64,000 nucleotides of DNA from positions 62,001 through 126,000 of the forward strand of contig NZ_KQ947993.1 in NCBI RefSeq assembly GCF_001513975.1. The letters are read 5' to 3'. A program made the position numbers and the translations under genes. Origin of the DNA: Streptomyces curacoi (GTDB lineage: Bacteria > Actinomycetota > Actinomycetes > Streptomycetales > Streptomycetaceae). The notes under the pieces are model-generated. The model was given only the letters and a program-made list of their open reading frames with translations. It did not search any database and was not told the DNA's origin. Below are positions 45,390 to 53,298 of this stretch, piece by piece. Each line of letters starts with the position of its first letter. The stretch's first letter is position 1.

Positions 45390-45465
45390 TCCGACACCGA
45401 CGGGGATCCCGGCGTGGGCCGGCACCGGCGGCGCGCGCCCGCGGAGGTTTTCCGGAGCTCGGCGG

Positions 45466-45924
45466 TCACATGCTTCGGGAGGTGGGAGCCGGACGGCTGG
45501 GGAGCAGCGCGCCCAGTGCGATCATGCCGACGCCCAGTACGAAGTGCAGCCAGTCGTCGGCGGTGTTCAGCGGCACGAAGTTGGCGTCGCTGTCGTGGCC
45601 GACGATCAGGCCGTACAGCCAGAGCACCAGGTAGACGGCGCCTCCGGCGAGCAGGAACGTACGGGCGCCGGAGGCGGTGCGGGACATGGCCAGGCCCGCG
45701 ATGCCGAAGATCAGGTGGACAAGGTTGTGCAGGATGGATACCTGGAAGATCCCGAGGAGTTCGGCCCCGGAGTCGTGCGAGGCGAACTCCATCGTGTCGT
45801 AGTCCGTGGTGATGCCCGGGATGAACCCCAGGATTCCCACCAACAGGAACACCGCCCCGACCAGCAGCGCCGCCTGCTGCACAGCGGGGAGGGCACCTCT
45901 CGTCGCATGCGTGTGTGTGGTCAT
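45466..45924 (-). CDS. DUF4383 membrane protein
   Basis: A 152-residue four-span membrane protein. The family-typical elements are GAVFLLVGILGFIPGITTDY, the loop EFASHDSGAELLGIFQVSIL and HNLVHLIFGIAGLAMSRTAS, and the last span WLHFVLGVGMIALGALLP. DUF4383 proteins are common in actinobacteria with no known function; a stress or envelope role has been suggested only by context elsewhere. It is convergent with the FG-GAP gene. Confidence 0.9.
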   Translation of the reverse strand: MTTHTHATRGALPAVQQAALLVGAVFLLVGILGFIPGITTDYDTMEFASHDSGAELLGIFQVSILHNLVHLIFGIAGLAMSRTASGARTFLLAGGAVYLVLWLYGLIVGHDSDANFVPLNTADDWLHFVLGVGMIALGALLPSRPAPTSRSM

Positions 45925-46207
45925 CGTGCCGGCCTTCTCACTTGAGGCGCGTCACAGCGAGCGCCCGGTGTGTGGCGAGTACCCCGCCCCCGTCTCGCTA
46001 TCGGTCAGGCCCGCCCCGCGTCACGCGGGGCGGAGTCCGTCTCGGTGCGTCCAGTCGGCGGCGCGTTGGCCGCCCTCCCTGCTCGACCCCCAGTACGTTT
46101 GGTCCGCATAAAGATCGAAATCACCCGCTGCGTCCGGCAGCCGGCCGATCAGTGAGACGACCACAGCGGCCCCGGACCGGCGGGCGGAATTCTCGGGAAG
46201 GCACGAC

Positions 46208-47182
46208 GTGCGTACCAACGGCCGTGACCGCTCGCCGCGGCGTCCGATTCCGCGCAGGCTGCTGCAGGCGCTGACCGCGGGCCTGGTCCTGGCGACCGCT
46301 TCTGGTTGCGAGTACACCTGGCAGGATTTCCCGCGCCTGGGAATGCCCACCCCGGTCACGGAGGAGGCGCCGCGGATCCTCTCCCTGTGGCAGGGCTCGT
46401 GGGCGGCCGCGCTCGCCGTCGGCGCACTGGTGTGGGGGCTGATCCTGTGGGCGGCCATCTTCCACCGGCGCACCAGGACCAAGACCGAGATTCCCCCGCA
46501 GACCCGGTACAACATGCCCATCGAGGCGCTCTACACGATCGTCCCGCTGCTCATCGTGTCCGTGCTCTTCTATTTCACGGCCCGTGACGAGGCCGAGCTC
46601 CTCGAACTGTCCGAGAAACCCGCGCACACCATCAGCGTGGTCGGCTTCCAGTGGAGCTGGGGATTCAACTACATCGAGGACGTGGACGGCAGGGCCGACA
46701 CGGGCGACGCGAAAGCCGACCCGGACCTGGCGGTCGTTCCCGACCGGTTCAGCAGGGCCTTCCCCGCGGGCGCCGAGGGCGTCTTCGACGTCGGCGTCCC
46801 CGCCACCCGCAATCCGCAGAACGGCAACCCCGGCCCGACGCTGTGGCTGCCCAAGGGCGAGAAGGTCCGCTTCATCCTCAGCTCGCGGGACGTCATCCAC
46901 TCCTTCTGGGTCCTTCCGTTCCTGATGAAGCAGGACGTCTTCCCCGGCCACAACGTCAACGTCTTCGAGGTGACCCCGAGCCGTGAGGGCACCTTCCGCG
47001 GGAAGTGCGCCGAGCTCTGCGGCGTCGACCACGCCCGGATGCTCTTCAACGTCAAGGTCACTTCCCCGGAGCGCTACCGGCAGCACCTGAAGGAGCTGGC
47101 CGACGGTGGGCAGACCGGCTTCGTGCCGGCCGGCATCGCGCTGACCGACCCGGCCAGGAACGCGGAACCGCGAAAACTGTGA
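46208..47182 (+). CDS. ctaC: Cytochrome c oxidase subunit II (orphan copy)
   Basis: A 324-residue lipoprotein-type subunit II of an aa3 oxidase. A basic N-terminus and lipobox ATASGC (Cys34) anchor it, followed by two membrane spans (AALAVGALVWGLILWAAIF, ALYTIVPLLIVSVLFYF). The extracytoplasmic CuA domain has GFQWSWGFNY, the first Cu ligand in DVIHSFWVLPF, and the CuA loop with Cys267, Cys271, His275 and Met278 (CAELCGVDHARM). It would accept electrons from cytochrome c or the bcc complex. Subunits I, III and IV are not encoded nearby, so this is a lone paralogue. The GTG start follows GGAAGG. Confidence 0.92.
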   Translation: MRTNGRDRSPRRPIPRRLLQALTAGLVLATASGCEYTWQDFPRLGMPTPVTEEAPRILSLWQGSWAAALAVGALVWGLILWAAIFHRRTRTKTEIPPQTRYNMPIEALYTIVPLLIVSVLFYFTARDEAELLELSEKPAHTISVVGFQWSWGFNYIEDVDGRADTGDAKADPDLAVVPDRFSRAFPAGAEGVFDVGVPATRNPQNGNPGPTLWLPKGEKVRFILSSRDVIHSFWVLPFLMKQDVFPGHNVNVFEVTPSREGTFRGKCAELCGVDHARMLFNVKVTSPERYRQHLKELADGGQTGFVPAGIALTDPARNAEPRKL

Positions 47183-47318
47183 CCTGGTCCCGCTCGCCCC
47201 GGTCTCTGTGGGCTTCGGAGCCCTCGAATGAACAGCGGCAAGAGTCCGTATCCGCTTTTTGGATTTATCCTGGGGACCGGAGTTTCCTCCCGCCGCTCCT
47301 GCTTCCGCAGGGGGCCAG

Positions 47319-47531
47319 ATGAAAGTGGAGATAATCCAGCGGGCTGCCAACGTGCTGTTCGAGGTCCCGGACGAAGTTCATGAGGAAATCATCATGCTCA
47401 TCCGGGCCGTGGCCGCGGACCAGAAGACACAGGTCTCGGATCTGGCCGCAGCGTTCGGTGACTGGTGCTGGCTTGTGTACACCCGCCATGGCGAGGTGAT
47501 CGAAGTGCTGGACGTCGGCTGCGCCCGGTGA
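47319..47531 (+). CDS. Small conserved protein, DUF6213 family
   Basis: A 70-residue soluble protein, mixed alpha/beta: MKVEIIQRAANVLFEVPDEV, a central helix HEEIIMLIRAVAADQK, and the C-terminal WCWLVYTRHGEVIEVLDVGC. The family is recognised (tentatively) as DUF6213, function unknown. The ATG at 47319 follows GGGGG at 5-6 bases. No partner gene is evident. Confidence 0.65.
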   Translation: MKVEIIQRAANVLFEVPDEVHEEIIMLIRAVAADQKTQVSDLAAAFGDWCWLVYTRHGEVIEVLDVGCAR

Positions 47532-47645
47532 CATCGGCCTGCGCGCACAGCGAGCCGACAGCGCCCTGACCGCGACACCCCGTGCCGTCTCTCGGAGCTC
47601 CCTTACCTGCCGATCGAGGACCTGGCGTGTGGTGAAGTGGGGATC

Positions 47646-48368
47646 ATGACGACGAGTGACGCGATCGTGGTGCCAGAGCTGTACGCCGGCTACCCGAAGG
47701 TGGCCTTCGGCGGCTACGTCGCCGGTGTGCTGGCGGAGAGGTCCGGGGCGCCGACGGTACGGGTGGACTTCCGTGGGCCGGTGCCGGTCGAGGTGCCCGT
47801 GCGGATCGCCGAAACCGCGGACGGCGGCGTGGAGTTGGGCGAGGCCGAGCGGCCCCTCGCCGCGGCGCGCCCCTCCGAGCTGCTGCTCGAACCGCCTGCC
47901 GCGCCCTCCTGGGACGAGGCGGCCGCCGCGGCCGAGAGGTTCCGGGCGGCGCCGCCTGCGGGTGTGGTCGACTGCTTCGGCTGCGGCCTGCGCACCGCTG
48001 ACCGCGGTCTGCGTGTGCACTGCACCCCGGTGCCGGAGCGCGGCCTGGTGGCCTCCGCCTGGGTCCCGTCCCGCGCTTTCGCCGACCCGGACGGCCTGCT
48101 CCCGAACCACCTGGTCTGGGGCGCCCTGGACTGTCCGGGAAACTGGGCGGGCCGCTTCCTCGGCACCCAGCGCCCGGGCGCGGTCACCGCAGCCCTCACG
48201 GGCACGATTCTGCGGCCGGTCGCCGCGGGTGAGCCGTACGTCCTGTACGCGTGGCTGCTGTCGGAATCCGGCCGCAAGCACATGACGGGCGTGGCACTCG
48301 CCACGGCCGAGGGCGAACTGTGCGCTGTCTCCGAGGCGTTGTGGATCGATCCCAGGCCTGTCGACTGA
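47646..48368 (+). CDS. Hotdog-fold thioesterase-like protein
   Basis: A 240-residue protein probably built from two hotdog units. Seen: YPKVAFGGYVAGVLAERSG (hotdog N-helix after the first strands), the linker VVDCFGCGLRTADRGLRVHC with a CxxC pair, PNHLVWGALDCPGNWAGRF, and TAALTGTILRPVAAGEPYVL. The layout resembles acyl-CoA/ACP thioesterase-family proteins of unknown substrate. An in-frame GTG three codons upstream is an alternative start. No metabolic neighbours point to the acyl chain. Confidence 0.65.
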   Translation: MTTSDAIVVPELYAGYPKVAFGGYVAGVLAERSGAPTVRVDFRGPVPVEVPVRIAETADGGVELGEAERPLAAARPSELLLEPPAAPSWDEAAAAAERFRAAPPAGVVDCFGCGLRTADRGLRVHCTPVPERGLVASAWVPSRAFADPDGLLPNHLVWGALDCPGNWAGRFLGTQRPGAVTAALTGTILRPVAAGEPYVLYAWLLSESGRKHMTGVALATAEGELCAVSEALWIDPRPVD

Positions 48369-48460
48369 GCCGCCGCTTGGCCTCGCGCGCGCAGCGCCGC
48401 AGCGCGCATCCTGACGCGGACGACGATCCCCAAAAAAGAGAAGTGCGACGAGGTGCCGTA

Positions 48461-48530
48461 TCTCCCCACCCCCCCTGACGGCGTCTCTCCCCATCCCCTG
48501 ACGGTGTCTCTCCCCATCCCCCTAACGGCG
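48461..48530. repeat. 23-bp tandem repeat at the permease stop codon
   Basis: Three copies of a C-rich unit (TCTCTCCCCATCCCCTGACG plus three to four bases), the third overlapping the last codons and stop of the iron permease. Each copy carries a stop triplet at the same place on the minus strand, so expansion or loss leaves the protein end almost unchanged. Confidence 0.8.
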
Positions 48531-50588
48531 ACTGCGCACCAGCAGATAGAGGAAGTACGGCGTACCGATCACCGCCGTCATGAGTCCGGCGCCGAGCTGG
48601 GCCGGTGCGATGACGGTGCGGCCCACGAGGTCGGCGGTGCAGACGAGGACGGCGCCGAGGAGCACCGCGACCGGGACCACCCGCGAGTGCTGCCGGCCCA
48701 CGAGGGCACGGGCCGCGTGCGGTGCCACGAGTCCCACGAAGCCGATCGTGCCGGCGGCGGCCACGGCGGTGGCGCTGAGCAGGACGGCGAGGGCGAGGAA
48801 GCCGAGGCGGCCTCGGGCGAGGTTGAGGCCCAGGAGCTTCGGGGTGTCCTCGTCGAGGGACACGAGGTCGAGTTCGGTCCGCCGCAGGGCCGTGACGGCC
48901 ACGCCGACCGCGAGGACGGCCGCGAGGGGCGCCACGTCGGGCAGGGTCCGCCCGTAGGTGGAGCCCGAGAGCCAGGTGAGCGCCTTCGTCGCGTTGAAGG
49001 GGTCGGTGAGGATGATGAGGAGGCTGATCAGGGCGGCGGCTCCGGTGGCGACGCCGAAGCCGACGAGGACGAGCCGGTTCTGCTGGAATCCTCCCCGCGC
49101 CGCGAGCCCGAAGACGAGGACGGAACTGAGCGCGGCGCCCGCGAACGCCGCTCCGGCCACGCTCCACGATCCGACGGACGGCACGGTCGTCACGAGGAGG
49201 ACGGCGCCCAGCGCGGCGCCGCCGGAAACGCCCAGGATGCCCGGCTCGGCGAGGGGGTTGCGGGTGACGGCCTGGACGAGCGTTCCCGCCAGGGCGAGCG
49301 CCGCGCCCGCGAGGAGGGCGGCCAGCACGCGAGGGACCCGGGTGTCGAGGACGAAGGTGATGGTCCGGCCGGCCCGGCCCTGGGCCCAGTTGACCACGTC
49401 GCCCAGCAGGAGCTTGCTGTCGCCCAGCAGTACGGCGGCGATGGTCACGCCGACCAGCACGGCGACCAGGACGGCCGTGGTGACGAGGAAGACGGCCCTG
49501 CTTCTGATGCGCAGCCGGTCGGGTGGGGCGGCCCCGGCCGTGTCGCGGACCCGCGTGGCCATGACGATCAGGAAGACGGCGCCGACGAGGCTGGTGACGA
49601 CGCCGGTCGGCACGGCGACCGCGGTGTCCGCCGGCACGACGGCGCGCAGCAGCACATCGGAGCCGAGCACCAGGGCCGCGCCGGTGAGCCCCACGGCCGG
49701 CAGGCTCGAACGGGTCCGGGTGAACGCGCGGAACCTGCGCGCGAGGGGGCGGACGAGGGCGGGGGCGCACAGGCCGACGAAGCCGATGGGCCCGGCGAGT
49801 GTGACGGCCGCCGTGGAGAGCAGGGCGGCGAGTACGACCGCGGTGACGCGGGTGGCCCGGACCGGCACGCCGACGCCGCGGGCGGCGTCGTCGCCGAGGG
49901 CCAGGGCGTCGACGCGGCGGGCGAGGAGCAGCAGTCCGAGGAGACCGACGGCGGCGATGGGTGCCATCTGGAGCACTCCGCCGAAGCCGTTCTGGGCGAT
50001 GCTGCCCTGGTTCCACTGGTAGAGGCCCTCCGTCTGCTGGGGGAACAGCAGGAGCAGGCCCTCGGTGACTGCGGTGAGGCCGAGGGTGAGGGCGCTGCCC
50101 GCGAGGACGAGCCGTACGGTGCCCGCGCCCAGGCCCGACAGTCCGAGCACTACGGCCGCTGCCGTGAGGCCGCCGGCGAAGGCGACGCCGGAGGAGGCCA
50201 GCAGCGGCAGCGAGACGCCGGTGGCGGCGACCAGGCCGAGGGCGAGGTAGGAGCCCGCGTTGACGGCGAGGGTGTCGGGTGAGGCGAGGACGTTGCGGCT
50301 GACCGTCTGCAGGGCGGCGCCGGCCATGCCGAGGACGGCGCCGATGAGCAGCCCGGCGGTCATTCTCGGCAGCCGGGAGGCGATGACGACGGAGGCGTCG
50401 TCGGGGTCGGCCCGGCCCGTGAGCGCCTTCCACACCTCCGGGGCGCCGACCGCGGCCGTGCCCTGGGTGATGTCCACGACCGCGAGGGCCGTGTCGAGAA
50501 GGACCAGAGCGGCCGTCACCGCGGCCGCGCCGGTCCGGGACGTGGCCGCCGACGGACGGGTGGCGGGGGTTGTTGCGGTGACGGCCAT
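48522..50588 (-). CDS. Fused FecCD-type iron-siderophore ABC permease (FhuB-like)
   Basis: A 688-residue permease made of two FecCD halves joined head to tail (about 1-340 and 350-688), giving some 18-20 spans and replacing the usual two-subunit channel. Each half shows the family's coupling region: RLPRMTAGLLIGAVLGMAGA with GPIGFVGLCAPALVRPLARR in the first, RVPRVLAALLAGAALALAGT with GTIGFVGLVAPHAARALVGR in the second. It should carry ferric siderophores across the membrane with the lipoprotein and ATPase encoded just upstream. The start is 4 bases after the binding-protein stop. The operon is preceded by an iron box. Confidence 0.94.
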   Translation of the reverse strand: MAVTATTPATRPSAATSRTGAAAVTAALVLLDTALAVVDITQGTAAVGAPEVWKALTGRADPDDASVVIASRLPRMTAGLLIGAVLGMAGAALQTVSRNVLASPDTLAVNAGSYLALGLVAATGVSLPLLASSGVAFAGGLTAAAVVLGLSGLGAGTVRLVLAGSALTLGLTAVTEGLLLLFPQQTEGLYQWNQGSIAQNGFGGVLQMAPIAAVGLLGLLLLARRVDALALGDDAARGVGVPVRATRVTAVVLAALLSTAAVTLAGPIGFVGLCAPALVRPLARRFRAFTRTRSSLPAVGLTGAALVLGSDVLLRAVVPADTAVAVPTGVVTSLVGAVFLIVMATRVRDTAGAAPPDRLRIRSRAVFLVTTAVLVAVLVGVTIAAVLLGDSKLLLGDVVNWAQGRAGRTITFVLDTRVPRVLAALLAGAALALAGTLVQAVTRNPLAEPGILGVSGGAALGAVLLVTTVPSVGSWSVAGAAFAGAALSSVLVFGLAARGGFQQNRLVLVGFGVATGAAALISLLIILTDPFNATKALTWLSGSTYGRTLPDVAPLAAVLAVGVAVTALRRTELDLVSLDEDTPKLLGLNLARGRLGFLALAVLLSATAVAAAGTIGFVGLVAPHAARALVGRQHSRVVPVAVLLGAVLVCTADLVGRTVIAPAQLGAGLMTAVIGTPYFLYLLVRSRR

Positions 50589-50592
50589 GGTG

Positions 50593-51582
50593 TTACTTCG
50601 TGAGCGCGGCGACGAGCGCGTCGATGTACTGGTTCATCGACTCGGGGCCGCCGAACATCCAGATGCCGTCGGGCAGCCGGTGGACGTTGCCCTTCTTCAC
50701 GAACGGCAGCGACGTCCACACCTTGTCCTTGGCCAGGGCGCCCTTCTCGGTGAACGGCGTGCTGCTCTTGTCGCCGTCGTTGGCGATGTAGGCGAACTGC
50801 ACGTCGCCGAGCTTGGTGAGGCCCTCGACGTCGGTGGAGCCGAGGCCGTAGTCCTTGTCGCCCTTGACCGTCCAGGCGTTCTTCAGGCCGAGTTCCGCAC
50901 TGACCGCGCCGATGAGCGAGCCGCTGGTGAAGGGCCTGACCGAGACCTGGTTGGAGACGACGTAACCGTCCGCGAAGGCGTACTTGGCGCCCCCGAGACC
51001 GGCGTCGGCGAGGGCCTTCTTGCCCTCGGCGACCTTCGCGTCGAAGCCTTCCTTGAGCTTCTCGGCCCGCTCGGTGGTGCCGGTGGCCTTGGCGATGAGG
51101 TCGACGTTCTTCTTCATCTGGCCGACGGGGTCGGAGGCGTCGGCGGACCGCACCTCGATGACCGGGGCGACCTTGCGCATCTGCTTCACGGCGGCCGGCG
51201 GCAGGTCGGTGCTGGCGACGATGAGGTCCGGCTTCAGGGAGGCGATGGTGTCCATGCTCGGCTCACCACGGGTGCCGATGTCCTTGGGCTCGTTCTTCAG
51301 CGGGACCGCGGTGTCCCAGGTCTTGTAGCCCTTGACGTCGGCGACGCCGACCGGGTCGACGCCCAGCGATATCAGGATCTCGACCTCGTGCCACTCGGTC
51401 CCGATGACCTTCGTGGCCGGCCCGTCGAGGTCGACCTTCGTGCCCGACGCGTCGGTGACGGTGATGCGCTCGCTGGTCTTCTTCGCCGCGGCGTCGTCGG
51501 TTGCGGGCTCGGTGGTCCCGCAGGCGGCCAGGGTGAGGGCCGCGGCGGTGGCGGCCGCCGCGGTCGTGAGGAGGCGTCTCAT
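50593..51582 (-). CDS. Iron-siderophore ABC transporter substrate-binding lipoprotein
   Basis: A 329-residue lipoprotein with signal MRRLLTTAAAATAAALTLAA and lipid-attachment Cys21 (LAAC). The mature part is a type III periplasmic-binding fold: TVTDASGTKVDLDGPATKVI, EWHEVEILISLGVDPVGVAD, LKPDLIVASTDL and the C-terminal MFGGPESMNQYIDALVAAL. It captures a ferric siderophore and delivers it to the fused permease. The start overlaps the ATPase stop by 4 bases (ATGA). The siderophore is unknown; no biosynthesis genes are in the window. Confidence 0.92.
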   Translation of the reverse strand: MRRLLTTAAAATAAALTLAACGTTEPATDDAAAKKTSERITVTDASGTKVDLDGPATKVIGTEWHEVEILISLGVDPVGVADVKGYKTWDTAVPLKNEPKDIGTRGEPSMDTIASLKPDLIVASTDLPPAAVKQMRKVAPVIEVRSADASDPVGQMKKNVDLIAKATGTTERAEKLKEGFDAKVAEGKKALADAGLGGAKYAFADGYVVSNQVSVRPFTSGSLIGAVSAELGLKNAWTVKGDKDYGLGSTDVEGLTKLGDVQFAYIANDGDKSSTPFTEKGALAKDKVWTSLPFVKKGNVHRLPDGIWMFGGPESMNQYIDALVAALTK

Positions 51583-52439
51583 GAGGGTGTGCTGAGCCTT
51601 TCGCTTCGCGAGTGGTGTCGGCCGATCGCGCGGGTGCGCAGCCGGCCGGTGAGGGGATCGGTGTCGACTTCGATGCGGATGCCGTAGGTGTCGGTCAGCC
51701 GCTGCGGCGTGAGGACGTCCTCGGGGCCGCCGTCGGCGATGACCCGCCCCTCGTGGAGCAGGACGATCCGGTCGGCCACGGCCGCGGCCTGGTCGAGGTC
51801 GTGCAGGACGGCGCCCACGGCGATCCCGTGGACGTCCGCCAGATCGCGCATGAGGTCGAGGAGTTCGACCTGGTAGCGCAGATCGAGGTAGGTGGTCGGC
51901 TCGTCGAGCAGGAGCACGCCCGTCTCCTGGGCGAGGCAGCCGGCCAGCCAGACGCGCTGAAGCTGCCCGCCGGAGAGGTGCTCGACACCGCGTTCGGCGA
52001 ATTCCGCGACGCCCGTCATCGCGAGCGCCCGGTCCACCGCGGCCCGGCCGCCCGGGTCCGCCCTGCCCCAGCGGCCCCGGTACGGGTAGCGGCCGAACTC
52101 GACGACGTCCCGTACCGTCAGCCCGCTGGGCGTGGGGCGTCCCTGCGTCAGCAGGGCCACGCGGCGCGAGAACTCACGCGGAGTCAGCGCGAGGCCGTCG
52201 GTGTCGCCGTCGATGGTGAGCGTGGCGGTCCTGGGCCGCTGCAGCCGCGCGATGGTACGCAGCAGCGTCGACTTGCCACTGCCGTTCGGCCCCACCAGGA
52301 CGGTCACTTCGCCGGGCCGCAGCGTCATCGAGGCGTCGTGTACGACATCGACGCCGTCGTACGCCACGGTGACACCCGTCGCCGACAGTTCATGGCCGTG
52401 CGGACGTGTGACCGCGGCACTCTCTTCACCTGCATGCAC
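51579..52439 (-). CDS. Iron-siderophore ABC transporter ATPase (FecE/FepC type)
   Basis: A 286-residue ABC ATPase: Walker A LVGPNGSGKSTLLRTIA (about 50-66), Q-loop LLTQGRPTPSGLTVRDVVEF, signature LSGGQLQRVWLAGCLAQ, Walker B GVLLLDEPTTYLDL and switch His in LHDLDQAA. It powers siderophore uptake through 48522-50588. It is the first gene of the minus-strand operon; its start lies just 7 bases from the perfect palindromic iron box, which would overlap the promoter or leader. Expression should rise under iron starvation. Confidence 0.94.
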   Translation of the reverse strand: MHAGEESAAVTRPHGHELSATGVTVAYDGVDVVHDASMTLRPGEVTVLVGPNGSGKSTLLRTIARLQRPRTATLTIDGDTDGLALTPREFSRRVALLTQGRPTPSGLTVRDVVEFGRYPYRGRWGRADPGGRAAVDRALAMTGVAEFAERGVEHLSGGQLQRVWLAGCLAQETGVLLLDEPTTYLDLRYQVELLDLMRDLADVHGIAVGAVLHDLDQAAAVADRIVLLHEGRVIADGGPEDVLTPQRLTDTYGIRIEVDTDPLTGRLRTRAIGRHHSRSERLSTPS

Positions 52440-52445
52440 CCGGCG

Positions 52446-52460
52446 AGGTTAGCCTAACCT
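52446..52460. promoter_or_regulatory. Iron box (DmdR/IdeR-type operator) of the uptake operon
   Basis: AGGTTAGCCTAACCT is a perfect 15-base palindrome matching the core of the Streptomyces iron box TTAGGTTAGGCTAACCTAA. It lies directly upstream of the ATPase start on the minus strand. Confidence 0.9.
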
Positions 52461-52551
52461 TATCCGCAACGGAAGGCATTCCCGAGGGAAACCACAAGAG
52501 GCAAATCAGCCAAGACTGGTTCAAGCATTCAGCACTCCGAGGCGCATGCAA

Positions 52552-52570
52552 TTAGGTTAGGCTTACCTAA
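52552..52570. promoter_or_regulatory. Iron box upstream of the tandem-HTH gene
   Basis: TTAGGTTAGGCTTACCTAA differs from the 19-base consensus at one position. It lies immediately before the ribosome site of 52583-53230 and about 92 bases from the box serving the divergent uptake operon. Confidence 0.92.
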
Positions 52571-52582
52571 TGGAGGTGCTCG

Positions 52583-53230
52583 GTGGACAAACACGAAGAC
52601 TCCGCCTGCCAGTTGGCGGGCTGGGCCGACGGCGTGCTGGAACGACTCGCCGCGCAGGAAGAGCTCGACGGCGCCCTCCTCGCGGCCATGGGGCGAAGTC
52701 CGAGCATCCACGAGGAGACACTGGCCCGCATGGCCGAGGCCGTGCGATCGGCGGCCCTGGGTCTCGGCCCGGAGGGCTGCGCCCTCGCGGCGGGAATCCC
52801 GGAACGGCTGCTGCAGCACTGGCAGTTGCGCAACCCCTCGTTCGCGGCAGCCATGGCGAGCGCGAGCGCCCTGGCCCGGTCGAACGCCCCCGGCGGCCAC
52901 GGCAGACCGGCGCACCTGTCGTCCGCCGCGCTGTCCGTCGTACTCAAGGCGATCCGCGCGGGCGCCCGGCACACGGTGGCCGCCGCGGTCGCCGGCGTGC
53001 CCCTGAAAGCCCTCAACGGGCTGCGCAGGAGACACCCGGAGGTGGACGCACTGATCCTCGCGGCGCGACGCGCCCGGCCGAAGCGGGCCGACCGGCGCGG
53101 AGTTTCGGCGTACGAGCACGGCTACCGCCTCGTACGCGTCGACGACAGCGCTTCTCCCGCCCCTCCCGGCTCCCCAGCTGACACCCCTTCAAAACTCCAA
53201 GGGGTGGTCGAGGAGGCATGTCGTGGTTAG
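52583..53230 (+). CDS. Iron-box-controlled protein with two HTH-like units
   Basis: A 215-residue protein with no signal or membrane span. Two similar helical segments resemble the helix-turn-helix of phage small terminases and transposases: unit 1 at about 54-95 (PEGCALAAGIPERLLQHWQL, RNPSFAAAM) and unit 2 at about 116-162 (ARHTVAAAVAGVPLKALNGL, RRRHPEVDALILAARRA). The tail is basic then disordered. It probably binds DNA. GTG start with GGAGG 7 bases upstream, just behind a near-perfect iron box. It sits upstream of the ABC pair and may regulate the locus under low iron. No known family name is certain. Confidence 0.75.
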   Translation: MDKHEDSACQLAGWADGVLERLAAQEELDGALLAAMGRSPSIHEETLARMAEAVRSAALGLGPEGCALAAGIPERLLQHWQLRNPSFAAAMASASALARSNAPGGHGRPAHLSSAALSVVLKAIRAGARHTVAAAVAGVPLKALNGLRRRHPEVDALILAARRARPKRADRRGVSAYEHGYRLVRVDDSASPAPPGSPADTPSKLQGVVEEACRG

Positions 53231-53240
53231 GCTTCCCTAA
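53222..53240. promoter_or_regulatory. Third iron box, upstream of the ABC exporter-fold pair
   Basis: The 19-base window ends GGTTAGGCTTCCCTAA and matches the iron-box consensus at about 15 of 19 positions. It overlaps the 3' end of the tandem-HTH gene and lies about 60 bases before the GTG of the first ABC gene. Confidence 0.75.
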
Positions 53241-53298
53241 GTTCGCAGGGACAGGGTGCCTGTCCAAGTTGATGGGAAAGACCGCTCCGGAGGGGTGC

